This document shows, piece by piece, positions 1-7,113 of a stretch of 12,400 nt of DNA. The position numbers and the translations under genes were made by a program. Within the stretch, counting starts at the first letter, position 1; each line of letters starts with the position of its first letter. Under the pieces are notes generated by a model. The model was not told where the DNA came from, did no database searches, and was given only the letters and a program-made list of their open reading frames with translations. Source of the DNA: Oscillospiraceae bacterium (GTDB lineage Bacteria > Bacillota > Clostridia > Oscillospirales > Ruminococcaceae); assembly GCA_017396055.1 (NCBI GenBank), contig JAFQND010000103.1, positions 1 to 12,400 on the forward strand, read 5' to 3'.

Positions 1-52
1 CTACACCGAAATGCTGGGCAAAGCGGGATATCTTACCTTTGAAGGTTTCTGA
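1..52 (+). CDS. 3' end of an unidentified rightward gene (partial)
   Basis: Reading from base 2, the codons run without a stop to TGA at 50-52 and give the tail YTEMLGKAGYLTFEGF. The stop is followed 8 bp later by a strong intrinsic terminator, which is what the end of a real gene should look like. Only about 16 residues are visible and no family can be recognised. The other two forward frames give less protein-like tails, so the frame choice rests mainly on the position of the terminator. Confidence 0.55.
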   Translation, partial: YTEMLGKAGYLTFEGF

Positions 53-60
53 TAAACAGA

Positions 61-91
61 AAAAAAGGCTCCCTTTCCGGGAGCCTTTTTT
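61..91. terminator. Bidirectional intrinsic terminator between convergent genes
   Basis: A perfect 7-bp stem (GGCTCCC at 67-73 with GGGAGCC at 79-85) encloses a 5-nt loop. It is flanked by six A on the left and six T on the right, so each strand carries a U-tract after the hairpin. It can end both the rightward partial gene (stop at 52) and the leftward zinc-ribbon gene (stop at 116). Confidence 0.9.
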
Positions 92-115
92 CATGACGAG
101 CATATTAAGGAGTCT

Positions 116-334
116 TCAGATACCGTTTTCTTCAAGAGATACAATTATTTTCCTGCAGTTGCTGCAATAATGTGAGCTGACAGCATTGCCTTTGAATACG
201 TTTTCAATGCTGTTTTTGGTCAGCCTGATGCCTTCAAGGAAAAATCCAGATTCTCTTTTCTGATCCCAAGCCATATGATGACTGCTCTTGATAAAACCGG
301 CTGTCATCTCTTTCTGACAATACGGACACTTCAT
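116..334 (-). CDS. Small zinc-ribbon protein, DUF6487-like
   Basis: This 72-residue protein begins MKCPYCQKEM and has a second Cys pair near residues 57-60 (YCSNCRKIIV). The CxxC...CxxC arrangement at the two ends should bind one zinc ion. The overall pattern, with two Cys knuckles around a roughly 45-residue middle carrying the segment GFFLEG, resembles the DUF6487 (PF20097) zinc-ribbon proteins common in Bacillota. No signal peptide or membrane segment is seen, so it is probably cytoplasmic. The start has a strong AAGGAGG about 8 nt upstream. It lies 53 bp downstream of the inositol phosphatase-like gene with no terminator between them, so it is probably the last gene of that transcript. 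Its function is unknown; the family assignment is from memory of the motif pattern. Confidence 0.8.
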   Translation of the reverse strand: MKCPYCQKEMTAGFIKSSHHMAWDQKRESGFFLEGIRLTKNSIENVFKGNAVSSHYCSNCRKIIVSLEENGI

Positions 335-387
335 ATTTTTTCCTCCTTAGCAAATTCAAATCTCTTATGCCTTCACAGAAAAGCTTT

Positions 388-1164
388 TTAGATTCCGGTC
401 ACCCTGTGGAAATCTTCCACCGCAGTTTTGGTGCCTGCCAGGATCGAGCAGATATCGCCAGGTTTGACGGGGCTGCCGTCCATCTGGGAGAAAACGCCGC
501 CCGCTTCGGTGATCAGCAGCGATGCCGCCGCATAATCCCAAGGCATCTGCACCCACTCGAAGAAAAGAACATTGCGGTTCGCCGCAGTAAAGCAGAGGTC
601 CAGTGCCGCAGAGCCCACTCTGCGCAGATCCATGCTGTTGAGGAAGACTTTCTTCATCGTATCAAAGGTCTTGTCGGTCAGGTCAAGACGGTAGGGTGCA
701 GTGCCGCAGGCGACCAGTCCTTTTTCCATCGGGCGATCGACCATCGTCAGTTTTCTTCCGTTCAGGAAAGAGCCTTCGCCCTTCTCTGCCCAGTACATCT
801 CGTCCCGGTAAGGATTGTATACCACGCCGATGACAAACTCACCATCCAGCGCAAGCGCCACCGAGATGGCACTGTGCCCATAGCCGCAGATGAAATTGGA
901 GGTGCCGTCGATGGGGTCGATGATAAAGGTATAGCCTGCGCCGACGACCTTGTCGCCCTCTCCCTCTTCGCCGAGGAATTCCGCTTCGGGCAGCACCTTT
1001 TCCAGCCGCTCGAACAGCATCTTCTGCACTCTGACGTCATAATCGGTGACGAAATTGCCGTGTCCCTCTTTCGCTGCTACCTCCAGCGCTTCGGGAGTAA
1101 CTTCCAGCATGATGGCTGCGGTCTCTCTGACGATCTCTTTGATTTCTTCCAGAAGTTTTGACAT
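388..1164 (-). CDS. Inositol monophosphatase family protein
   Basis: A 258-residue Mg-dependent phosphatase of the IMPase/FBPase/CysQ superfamily. It carries the full metal-site set: K33...TDYD41, GEE at residues 65-67, motif A DPIDGTSNF (residues 83-91, Asp83 and Asp86 as ligands) and motif B WDYAAASLLITEAGG (209-223). RRVGSAALDLC (181-191) is the usual substrate-side loop. The length fits the family. Its substrate cannot be read from the sequence: inositol-1-phosphate, fructose-1,6-bisphosphate or PAP are all possible for this family. The frame is open for 10 more codons to an ATG at 1194, but the chosen ATG has GGAGAG about 8 nt upstream, while the earlier ATG lies inside the preceding small ORF and has no comparable site. 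The SD overlaps the stop codon of that ORF, suggesting translational coupling. Confidence 0.92.
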   Translation of the reverse strand: MSKLLEEIKEIVRETAAIMLEVTPEALEVAAKEGHGNFVTDYDVRVQKMLFERLEKVLPEAEFLGEEGEGDKVVGAGYTFIIDPIDGTSNFICGYGHSAISVALALDGEFVIGVVYNPYRDEMYWAEKGEGSFLNGRKLTMVDRPMEKGLVACGTAPYRLDLTDKTFDTMKKVFLNSMDLRRVGSAALDLCFTAANRNVLFFEWVQMPWDYAAASLLITEAGGVFSQMDGSPVKPGDICSILAGTKTAVEDFHRVTGI

Positions 1165-1177
1165 AGGTTTTCTCTCC

Positions 1178-1354
1178 TTACACTTTACGTACATCTTCTA
1201 TTACTCTGTGTGCCACCTCTGCAAACGCGGTCTCCCTCGAAGCAGTCCCCTCCGAAGGAACATCAGCTTCCTTTGCCTTTTTCGGGCTGATTCTCCTCAC
1301 GGCGACAGCCATTCTGCCGAAGAAATTTCTGATACTTTCGAAAATCTCTGCCAT
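1178..1354 (-). CDS. Small hypothetical protein, 58 aa, upstream of the IMPase gene
   Basis: The ATG at 1352-1354 is preceded by a near-perfect SD (AAAAGGAGGATCC), and 58 codons run to TAA at 1178-1180. The protein starts MAEIFESIRNFFGRMAVAVR and ends HRVIEDVRKV. The first 22 or so residues could form an amphipathic helix with basic and aromatic residues, followed by a polar, Lys- and Ser-rich middle. No Cys, signal peptide or known domain is seen. Only 13 bp separate its stop from the phosphatase start, and the phosphatase SD begins at its stop codon, so it looks like the first cistron of a coupled pair. An extended -10 promoter lies about 50 bp upstream. I do not recognise the family. A leader peptide or a small partner or membrane-surface regulator of the phosphatase is possible but unproven. 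Confidence 0.72.
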   Translation of the reverse strand: MAEIFESIRNFFGRMAVAVRRISPKKAKEADVPSEGTASRETAFAEVAHRVIEDVRKV

Positions 1355-1405
1355 AAAGGATCCTCCTTTTTATACAGTCCGGTGTTGAATTTTCTTCCTG
1401 ACTAT

Positions 1406-1414
1406 ATTATACCA
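1406..1414 (-). promoter_or_regulatory. Extended -10 promoter for the small ORF/IMPase/zinc-ribbon unit
   Basis: On the minus strand the sequence TGG-TATAAT is a consensus -10 with a TG extension, located 52 bp upstream of the small ORF start. No good -35 hexamer is found 16-18 bp further up (TCGGAT at best), which fits an extended -10 promoter. The 134-bp gap from 1355 to 1488 holds nothing else that I can support, and no clear terminator for the upstream dehydratase gene is visible in it. Confidence 0.6.
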
Positions 1415-1488
1415 TGCTTTCCCGGCTGATCCGATCTTAGATTTTGCGCGTTTCGGCTTAATTTTTGCACAGCGTATCTGCCGCACCT

Positions 1489-3204
1489 TTACTTCATATA
1501 CCCTCCAAGCATCGGCGAGACCGCATGCTCAGAAAACAGTTTCAGCACACCGCTCTCATATTTCGCTGCGCGGGGCTGCCAGCGGGATCTTCTCTCTTCG
1601 AGGATGGCTTCCATCTCTTCGGGAGACTTTTCCTCTCCGTTCACACCTACAACTTCAAGCACTCTCTCAGGAATATCGATCCGGATCAGATCTCCCTCCT
1701 CCACCAGCGCGATAGGACCACCTGACGCCGCTTCGGGCGAAACATGACCGATGGCGGGACCTTTCGAGGCGCCGGAGAATCGTCCGTCAGTGATCAGCGC
1801 GATGGATGCCGCCAGTTCCGGGTCGGACGAAATTGCTTCGGTGGTATAGAACATCTCCGGCATACCGCTGCCTTTTGGTCCCTCATAACGGATAAACACC
1901 GCATCTCCGGGCCGGATCTGACGGGTCAGAACTGCCTTGATGGCTTCCTCTTCGCTGTCAAAGGGACGGGCGCAAAGAGTCGCTCGGAACATCTCCTTCG
2001 GCACGGCACTATGCTTGACAACAGCACCCTCCGGTGCAAGATTTCCCTTCAGAATGGCAATGGCGCCGTCTTTTCCGATGGGGTCTTCATAGGGACGGAT
2101 CACATCCTGCCAGTTGAGGCCGGTCTTCTTCAGAAGGGCGTCGCAGCGCTCATAATAGCCGTTTTTCTTCAGCTCGTCCAGATTTTCCCCCAGAGTCTTT
2201 CCGGTGACGGTCATCACATCAAGATGCAGCATCGGCCGGATCTCCTCCATGATACGGGGGACGCCGCCTGCATAATAGAAATACTCTGCCGGCCATTTTC
2301 CCGCCGGACGGATATCCAGAAGATATCTTGCGTTCCGGTGCAGCCGGTCGAACGCCTCTGCATCCAGATAAAGACCAAACTCCTTTGCCGCCGCAGGAAT
2401 ATGCAGCAGCGAATTGGTCGAGCCGGAGATGGCCGCATGGACCATGACCGCGTTCTCGAAAGACTTCATCGTCACCATTTTCCGGGGAGTCAGCCCCATT
2501 TTTGCCAGTTCAATGACCTGTCGGCCTGCTCTGCGGGCGACATCCTGAAGATCCTCACAGGTGGCCGGCATCAGTGCGCTGCCGGGAAGCATCAGTCCCA
2601 GCGCCTCGCCCATGATCTGCATGGTGGAAGCGGTGCCCATAAACGAACACGCTCCGCAGGAAGGACAGGCATGATGCTTATACCATGTCAGCTGCTCCTC
2701 GCTGATCTCGCTTCTTTCTTTCATGGCGCTGTATTTGCCGATCTGTTCCAGTGTCAGAAGGTCGGGGCCCGCCTCCATAACACCGCCGGTCACCAGAATA
2801 GACGGTACGTCGCATCTGCCGATGGCCATCAGATGGGCCGGGACAGCCTTGTCACAGCTGGAGATAAACACGGCTCCGTCAAAGGGCGTCGCTTTTTCGT
2901 GGATCTCGATCATATTGCAGATCATATCTCTCGAAGCGAGGGAGTAATTGATGCCGTCATGACCCTGTGCCATACCGTCACAGATATCGGTGGTAAAATA
3001 TCTCGCTCCTCTGCCGCCGGCGTCATAAATGCCCTTCATGGCCTGTTCGGTCAGTGAGAGAAGATGGCCGCTTCCCGGATGGCTGTCGCCAAAAGTGCTC
3101 TCCACCATGATCTGCGGCTTACAGAGGTCCTCTGCAGTCCAGCCCATGCCCATCCGGAGAGGGTCCATCTCAGGGGCGATCTTTCTGATATCCTGACTGA
3201 TCAC
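1489..3204 (-). CDS. IlvD/Edd family dehydratase (dihydroxy-acid or sugar-acid dehydratase)
   Basis: A 571-residue Fe-S dehydratase that removes water from a 2,3-dihydroxy acid. Visible family signatures are DICDGMAQGHDGINYSLASR (73-92), SSCDK (Cys117 and Lys119), CPSCGACSFMGTAS (180-193), SGSTN (260-264), VVKHSAV (395-401), YEGPKGSGMPEM (440-451) and TDGRFSGASKGPAIGHVSPEA (473-493). Where many [2Fe-2S] members have PCN, this one has DSHPGSGHLLSL, closer to the PGH of E. coli-type IlvD. Residues around Cys180-Cys186 also recall sugar-acid dehydratases. No ilvB, ilvC or leu genes are adjacent, so branched-chain amino acid synthesis (DHAD) is possible but not proven, and an aldonate substrate is an alternative. 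The start is GTG with AAAGGATGG upstream; an ATG one base shifted (bases 3206-3204) meets TGA at once and cannot be the start. It has its own promoter at 3236-3264. Confidence 0.88.
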   Translation of the reverse strand: MISQDIRKIAPEMDPLRMGMGWTAEDLCKPQIMVESTFGDSHPGSGHLLSLTEQAMKGIYDAGGRGARYFTTDICDGMAQGHDGINYSLASRDMICNMIEIHEKATPFDGAVFISSCDKAVPAHLMAIGRCDVPSILVTGGVMEAGPDLLTLEQIGKYSAMKERSEISEEQLTWYKHHACPSCGACSFMGTASTMQIMGEALGLMLPGSALMPATCEDLQDVARRAGRQVIELAKMGLTPRKMVTMKSFENAVMVHAAISGSTNSLLHIPAAAKEFGLYLDAEAFDRLHRNARYLLDIRPAGKWPAEYFYYAGGVPRIMEEIRPMLHLDVMTVTGKTLGENLDELKKNGYYERCDALLKKTGLNWQDVIRPYEDPIGKDGAIAILKGNLAPEGAVVKHSAVPKEMFRATLCARPFDSEEEAIKAVLTRQIRPGDAVFIRYEGPKGSGMPEMFYTTEAISSDPELAASIALITDGRFSGASKGPAIGHVSPEAASGGPIALVEEGDLIRIDIPERVLEVVGVNGEEKSPEEMEAILEERRSRWQPRAAKYESGVLKLFSEHAVSPMLGGYMK

Positions 3205-3235
3205 ATGTATCCATCCTTTCCGCTTGTCTATTCTG

Positions 3236-3264
3236 ATTATAGTTTATCTGTCCGGCACCGTCAA
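3236..3264 (-). promoter_or_regulatory. Sigma-A-type promoter of the IlvD/Edd dehydratase gene
   Basis: On the minus strand TTGACG (3264-3259), a 17-bp spacer and a perfect TATAAT (3241-3236) lie about 32 bp upstream of the GTG start. This is a near-consensus vegetative promoter. Its -35 element directly touches the T-tract of the upstream operon's terminator, so the gene is insulated from read-through while keeping its own start site. No operator or riboswitch is evident in the short leader. Confidence 0.82.
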
Positions 3265-3295
3265 GAAAAATCCCGCCCGATATCTCGGACGGGAT
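3265..3295 (-). terminator. Intrinsic terminator of the seven-gene operon
   Basis: On the minus strand ATCCCGTCCGA pairs with TCGGGCGGGAT (11 bp with one G-T wobble) around a GATA loop, followed by TTTTTC. It lies 19 bp after the stop codon of the MATE gene and marks the end of the long leftward transcript. Confidence 0.9.
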
Positions 3296-3314
3296 CTCAG
3301 ATCCGGATGAAAAC

Positions 3315-4724
3315 TTATTTTTCCTCCGCCAGATACCGCGTGAGCTCTTCCTCGCCGTGAACGGCTTTGATCCGCCGTTTCAGCCAGCCTCCGCGCAGAT
3401 AATAGATGACAAACATCGTCGAAGTGATCACCCATGTGATGGGGAAGCTCGCCATGACCATCGTCAGTTCGGGTCTGAGCGGCACAACGAACAAAAGCCA
3501 GCTGATACGAAGGACACAGATGCCGACACCGGTCAGCACAGTGGGGATGAAGGAGTCGCCTGCACCGCGTACAGCGCCCGCCAGCAGCTCGATACAGATA
3601 TAGGTGATGTACCAGGGAGCCTGGAACCGTACCATCCGCACACCGATCTCAATGACATTGGCATCCTGGGTGAACAGCATATACAGGTATTTTCCCACGG
3701 TCACAAACAATACACTTACGATCACGGTGGCGATGGCGTTCATTGCCATGCCGGTCCGCACGCTTTTGCGCATACGGTCATATTTTCTGGCGCCGAAATT
3801 CTGTCCCACAAAAGTGGTGATCGAGATACCAAAAGCGCTGACGATCATCCAGAAGAAGGCATCCAGTTTGCCGAAGGCGGTCCATGCGGCCACAACATCA
3901 GTTCCGAAGCCATTGATCTTGGACTGAACGATCAGGTTGGACGAAGAATACATCAGTGACTGAAGACCTGCGGGGATACCGATCCGGACGATATCCTTCA
4001 GGATCACCGGATCAATCCTGATGGCTTTGATATTCAGCCGGTAAGCGAGTTCGGTCTTCACAAGAGCCACAAGCACCAGTACCGAGCTGACGGCCTGAGC
4101 AACGACCGTCGCCAGCGCAGCGCCTGCCACGCCCCATTTGAACACTGCCACAAAAAGAAGGTCCAGTACCGTGTTGACCGCACAGCAAACGATCAGATAA
4201 TACAGCGGCCTTTTGGAATCGCCCACCGCTCTGAGAATACCCGAGCCGATGTTATAGATCATTGAAAAGATCGTGCCGCCGAAGAAAATAAAGATATACG
4301 TCATCGCATGGGGCATGATATCTTCCGGTGTATTCATCGACCGCAGCAGTACGGGAGAAAGCCCGAAGCCGATCGCCATCAGGATAAAGCTTCCCCAGAC
4401 AGCCAGAGCCGCAGCGGTATGAACAGCTTTCGATACCCCTCTGATATCACCTGCACCATAGTACTGTGAGATAACGACCGTGGCGCCTGATGCAAGACCG
4501 ACAAAAAGTCCCACCAGCAGATTGATCAGATTGCCGGTGGCGCCGCCTACCGCAGCCAGAGCTTCCTTGCCGACAAAATTGCCGACGATCACCGCGTCAA
4601 CGGTGTTATACAGCTGTTGGAACAGCGTGCCCAACATGATAGGCAGACAGTACAAAATCATCTGTTTCCAGATGACACCCTCTGTAATGCCGTTTGCATC
4701 CATATGAAAGAGTTTTCGTTTCAT
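3315..4724 (-). CDS. MATE family efflux transporter
   Basis: A 469-residue integral membrane exporter of the multidrug and toxic compound extrusion (MATE) family, expected to use a Na+ or H+ gradient to expel cationic or drug-like compounds. About 12 hydrophobic segments are visible in two related halves. The N-terminal half shows the family pattern FQQLYNTVDAVIVGNFVGKE (about residues 35-54), and the second half repeats it as GIPAGLQSLMYSSSNLIVQS (about 252-271). SGILRAVGDSKRP and AGAVRGAGDSFIP, also paired, are typical G-D loops. The length matches the family. The start ATG has GGAGAG about 6 nt upstream. It is 17 bp downstream of the PNPOx-fold gene and is the last gene before the terminator at 3265-3295. 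The substrate is unknown; the neighbouring modification enzymes make export of a modified small molecule a reasonable guess. Confidence 0.93.
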   Translation of the reverse strand: MKRKLFHMDANGITEGVIWKQMILYCLPIMLGTLFQQLYNTVDAVIVGNFVGKEALAAVGGATGNLINLLVGLFVGLASGATVVISQYYGAGDIRGVSKAVHTAAALAVWGSFILMAIGFGLSPVLLRSMNTPEDIMPHAMTYIFIFFGGTIFSMIYNIGSGILRAVGDSKRPLYYLIVCCAVNTVLDLLFVAVFKWGVAGAALATVVAQAVSSVLVLVALVKTELAYRLNIKAIRIDPVILKDIVRIGIPAGLQSLMYSSSNLIVQSKINGFGTDVVAAWTAFGKLDAFFWMIVSAFGISITTFVGQNFGARKYDRMRKSVRTGMAMNAIATVIVSVLFVTVGKYLYMLFTQDANVIEIGVRMVRFQAPWYITYICIELLAGAVRGAGDSFIPTVLTGVGICVLRISWLLFVVPLRPELTMVMASFPITWVITSTMFVIYYLRGGWLKRRIKAVHGEEELTRYLAEEK

Positions 4725-4741
4725 AGGGCTCTCCTTTCCTG

Positions 4742-5218
4742 TCAGGATTCTTTTACTCTTTTTCCGCTGATATGTTCCGGCTTCAGCCGCAAAAGCAAAG
4801 TCTTCGGGCCGAAAGCATTGATCTCTTTCTGAATATAGTTCTCATCATCCGTAAACTGCCGGCTGAGCTTATAACAGATATCGGCGATCATTTCTGCGTC
4901 GTCAATGATCTTGATGCAGCCGAAAACAATAACACTGCGTACGATCAGCGCCCAGTCTCCCTCCACGGGAGTTCCCTGTTCACAGACGCAGAAAGATACT
5001 TTGCTGCAATTTTTCAGAGCGTCGGTCCGATGGCTCTTTTCTTTTCCGCAGTGAAACCAGATGCAGCCTTCCTCATCGACCCAGTAATTCATCGGCATAC
5101 CATAGGGATAGCCGTCATCACCGATCACAGAAAGAATACCGCGCTTTTCGTTTTTCAGAAGCTCCATGCATTCATCCATGGGAAGTGCCTTCTGTTTTCT
5201 TGTCAGTTCACGGAACAT
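4742..5218 (-). CDS. Pyridoxamine 5'-phosphate oxidase-fold flavoprotein, NimA-like
   Basis: A 158-residue cytoplasmic split-barrel protein of the Pyridox_ox_2 type, the group that includes the Nim 5-nitroimidazole reductases. The pattern starts MFRELTRKQKALPMDECMELL (1-21), followed by GILSVIGDDGYPYGMPMNYW (about 27-46), IWFHCGKEKSHRTDAL (about 53-68) and a C-terminal region with FTDDENYIQKEINAFGPKTLLL. The GYPYGMPMNY and WFHCG blocks are where these proteins bind FMN (or heme in some relatives). The family reduces or binds varied substrates, so nitroimidazole resistance must not be assumed. The SD GGAG is about 9 nt before the ATG. It lies 11 bp after the GNAT-Nudix gene and 17 bp before the MATE gene, so all three are surely cotranscribed. 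Confidence 0.87.
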   Translation of the reverse strand: MFRELTRKQKALPMDECMELLKNEKRGILSVIGDDGYPYGMPMNYWVDEEGCIWFHCGKEKSHRTDALKNCSKVSFCVCEQGTPVEGDWALIVRSVIVFGCIKIIDDAEMIADICYKLSRQFTDDENYIQKEINAFGPKTLLLRLKPEHISGKRVKES

Positions 5219-5229
5219 GAAAATTCTCC

Positions 5230-6324
5230 TTACATTTTTTCGAGAGCCGGCAGGATGAAGGTGTTGAACTCATCCGCATGCAGACACCAGTCTCTTCTGG
5301 GCAGCTCTTCTTCTTTTCCCAGATGGTCCACTGAGAAAATCGTCTCGGCACCGTCGGTCATGGCCTTGAAATCCTTTGCCCGTACCCGAACCATTCTTGC
5401 GACCTCCACACCGGGGTCAAAATGAGGTTCTTTCGAAATAACCACGAACACGCGGCTGATCTCTTTGTCATAAAAGCCGGGAAGAATGGTGGTTGCCCAC
5501 TGGTCTCCCAGATAATGAAGATCTTCGTCTTTACAGGCAAGGCCGATCTCCTCACCGGTCTCACGCACAGCGGCAAGGCGCACATCTTCTCCATGACCCA
5601 CATGACCGCCGACAGCGGTATCATACATGCCGGGAAAATCCTTTTTATCAAAAGCACGCTGCTGGAACCAGAGCCACCAGCCGTCTTCGCGTTTTTCTGC
5701 GATCCAGATATGGATGGTATGATGACGCAGTCCCTTGAGATGGGCTTCTGCTCTGGGGGCAAAGCCGATGGGGTTTCCCTCTTCATCAAAGATCGTCAGC
5801 GTTTCTTCGGCAGAAGTACCGTCGGCAAGACCGATTCCCTTGTGCATGACATCTTCGTTGGCATAGAGCACATAGGTCAGATGGGCGGGTTTTCCGTCAT
5901 CATCGATAAAGTCGAGAGCGTCTTCTCTGACAGGGGTCGTGAATCCCCATTTCTGATACATTTTTCCCAGTCTTTCGTCCGCGTCATCTGCGCCGATGGT
6001 CGCACGGGTACAGCCTTTTTCACGGATGCGGTTGACACAGCGTCCCATGAGCATGGTGCCAAGACGTCTTCCCTGATATTCCGGCTCGATGCGGAAAGCT
6101 TCCAGAGAAGCGGTATCGCTGCCATTGGCTGCCCAGGGGCAGTCCGGCTTGTCCCAGACGATATGCAGCTCACCGATCCATTTATCCGCTTCTTCATCCC
6201 GGATCATCCAGCATTCTTCTCTGCCGGCTTCCACATCGGCACAGATACGCTCTCTGAAATCAGCAAAGCGGCCGTTCCAGAACTCCAGCATTTCTTCTGC
6301 GGTGGTCTTTCTGATAATAAACAT
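5230..6324 (-). CDS. GNAT acetyltransferase-Nudix hydrolase fusion protein
   Basis: A 364-residue two-domain protein. Residues 1 to about 155 form a GNAT N-acetyltransferase domain: the acetyl-CoA loop is IEPEYQGRRLGTMLMGR (79-95) and the later motif is MYQKWGFT (122-129). Residues about 160-364 form a Nudix hydrolase like the IDI/YfcD group (FDEEGNPIGFAPR, 179-191). The Nudix box is G240-x5-E246-x7-RETGEEIGL (254-262), complete except for Thr at one usually hydrophobic place. The frame runs 18 codons further to an ATG at 6378, but that ATG lies inside the preceding gene. The chosen ATG has AAGGAG about 8 nt upstream, overlapping the previous gene's stop. There is no frameshift or internal SD between the domains. 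It probably acetylates one small molecule and hydrolyses a nucleoside-diphosphate-linked compound; substrates are unknown. Confidence 0.88.
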   Translation of the reverse strand: MFIIRKTTAEEMLEFWNGRFADFRERICADVEAGREECWMIRDEEADKWIGELHIVWDKPDCPWAANGSDTASLEAFRIEPEYQGRRLGTMLMGRCVNRIREKGCTRATIGADDADERLGKMYQKWGFTTPVREDALDFIDDDGKPAHLTYVLYANEDVMHKGIGLADGTSAEETLTIFDEEGNPIGFAPRAEAHLKGLRHHTIHIWIAEKREDGWWLWFQQRAFDKKDFPGMYDTAVGGHVGHGEDVRLAAVRETGEEIGLACKDEDLHYLGDQWATTILPGFYDKEISRVFVVISKEPHFDPGVEVARMVRVRAKDFKAMTDGAETIFSVDHLGKEEELPRRDWCLHADEFNTFILPALEKM

Positions 6325-6337
6325 CGTTTCTTCTCCT

Positions 6338-7111
6338 TTATCGGAACCATTCGTTGGGGATCTGATCCCATTTGCCAAAGAGATTCGGATCTTTTCTGAG
6401 GAATTCGACCGTCAGGTCGGCCACATCTCTCGCCCGCATCAAAAACGAAGGAGCATCGCCCACATAACCGAATTTTACCAGCTTTTTCTGTAAAAGCGGC
6501 AGCTCAAGCTTGCCGAAGGTGGCCGAAACATCGCCGAAGCTGGACCAATGTCCCTGTACATGACGGGTGAGTACTCTGCCGTCCGGCATGATGGTGTCCA
6601 CTTTGAAGGGTTTGCCCAGCCGGTCGGGGATATCTTCCCATTCCTCGATGCTGTGCAGGAAGGTATTGTACCGGATGCCGCAGCCGAGGAACAAAAGCCA
6701 CGCATCTTCATCATAAAGCCGGCCCCAGCAGCCATTTCTCGGCGCGGGAGTCAGAGCTGTTTCCTCACCGGCAGCAAATTCGGCAGCGCGTTTTCCCTTT
6801 ACCGCCACCGAATGGGAGTAATGCAGCGACCGGACGACACCTGCGCGTTTACGGAACATCTCGCTGAGAATGCCGCAGCAGGACGCAGAGCTTTCGGGGT
6901 CAAAGGGAGTATCGGGACCGATCTTGTCCCAGGTATGGGTCGGGAAGATCAGCATGCCGTCCTCTACAAGCTCCGACAGAGCGTCCAGAACCGTGTCGGG
7001 ACCACCCTCCACCTGACCCAGCGATTTATAGGAAGAGTGAACGAGCAGCGTATCAGAAGCACAGATACCCATTGCCCGCAGGCTGCAAAGCAGATCGTTT
7101 TTCGTATACAT
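6338..7111 (-). CDS. AAC(3)-family N-acetyltransferase
   Basis: A 257-residue acetyl-CoA-dependent acetyltransferase of the Antibiotic_NAT family (PF02522, aminoglycoside 3-N-acetyltransferase fold, also YokD and FrbF). Matching blocks are LLVHSSYKSLGQVEGG (22-37), GMLIFPTHTW (52-61), DPESSASCCGILSEMFRK (71-88), VVRSLHYSHSVAVKG (92-106), LLFLGCGIRYNTFLHSIEEW (139-158; His153 in the catalytic His position) and the C-terminal RARDVADLTVEFLRK. An ATG two codons earlier (7117) overlaps the ATPase stop as ATGA but is only 1 nt from the SD. The ATG at 7111 has GGAGG with a 7-nt spacer, so it is preferred. The start MYTKND is nearly the same as that of the preceding ATPase. Family membership alone does not show aminoglycoside resistance; many members have other substrates. 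Confidence 0.88.
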   Translation of the reverse strand: MYTKNDLLCSLRAMGICASDTLLVHSSYKSLGQVEGGPDTVLDALSELVEDGMLIFPTHTWDKIGPDTPFDPESSASCCGILSEMFRKRAGVVRSLHYSHSVAVKGKRAAEFAAGEETALTPAPRNGCWGRLYDEDAWLLFLGCGIRYNTFLHSIEEWEDIPDRLGKPFKVDTIMPDGRVLTRHVQGHWSSFGDVSATFGKLELPLLQKKLVKFGYVGDAPSFLMRARDVADLTVEFLRKDPNLFGKWDQIPNEWFR

Positions 7112-7113
7112 TT

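Noticed and set aside
335..387. Separate promoter for the zinc-ribbon gene
   Set aside because: No pair of hexamers with acceptable spacing; read-through from the phosphatase gene explains its expression.
1744..3057. A 437-codon plus-strand frame over the IlvD/Edd gene
   Set aside because: Antisense shadow: no domain, His/Arg/Cys-rich low-quality protein, and the opposite strand carries all dehydratase motifs.
5422..6399. A 325-codon plus-strand frame over the GNAT-Nudix gene
   Set aside because: Antisense to clear GNAT and Nudix motifs, no ribosome binding site, no family features.
6338..7111. Calling the AAC(3)-family gene an aminoglycoside resistance gene
   Set aside because: The fold is shared by enzymes with unrelated substrates; nothing in the sequence or context, such as a mobile element, shows resistance.
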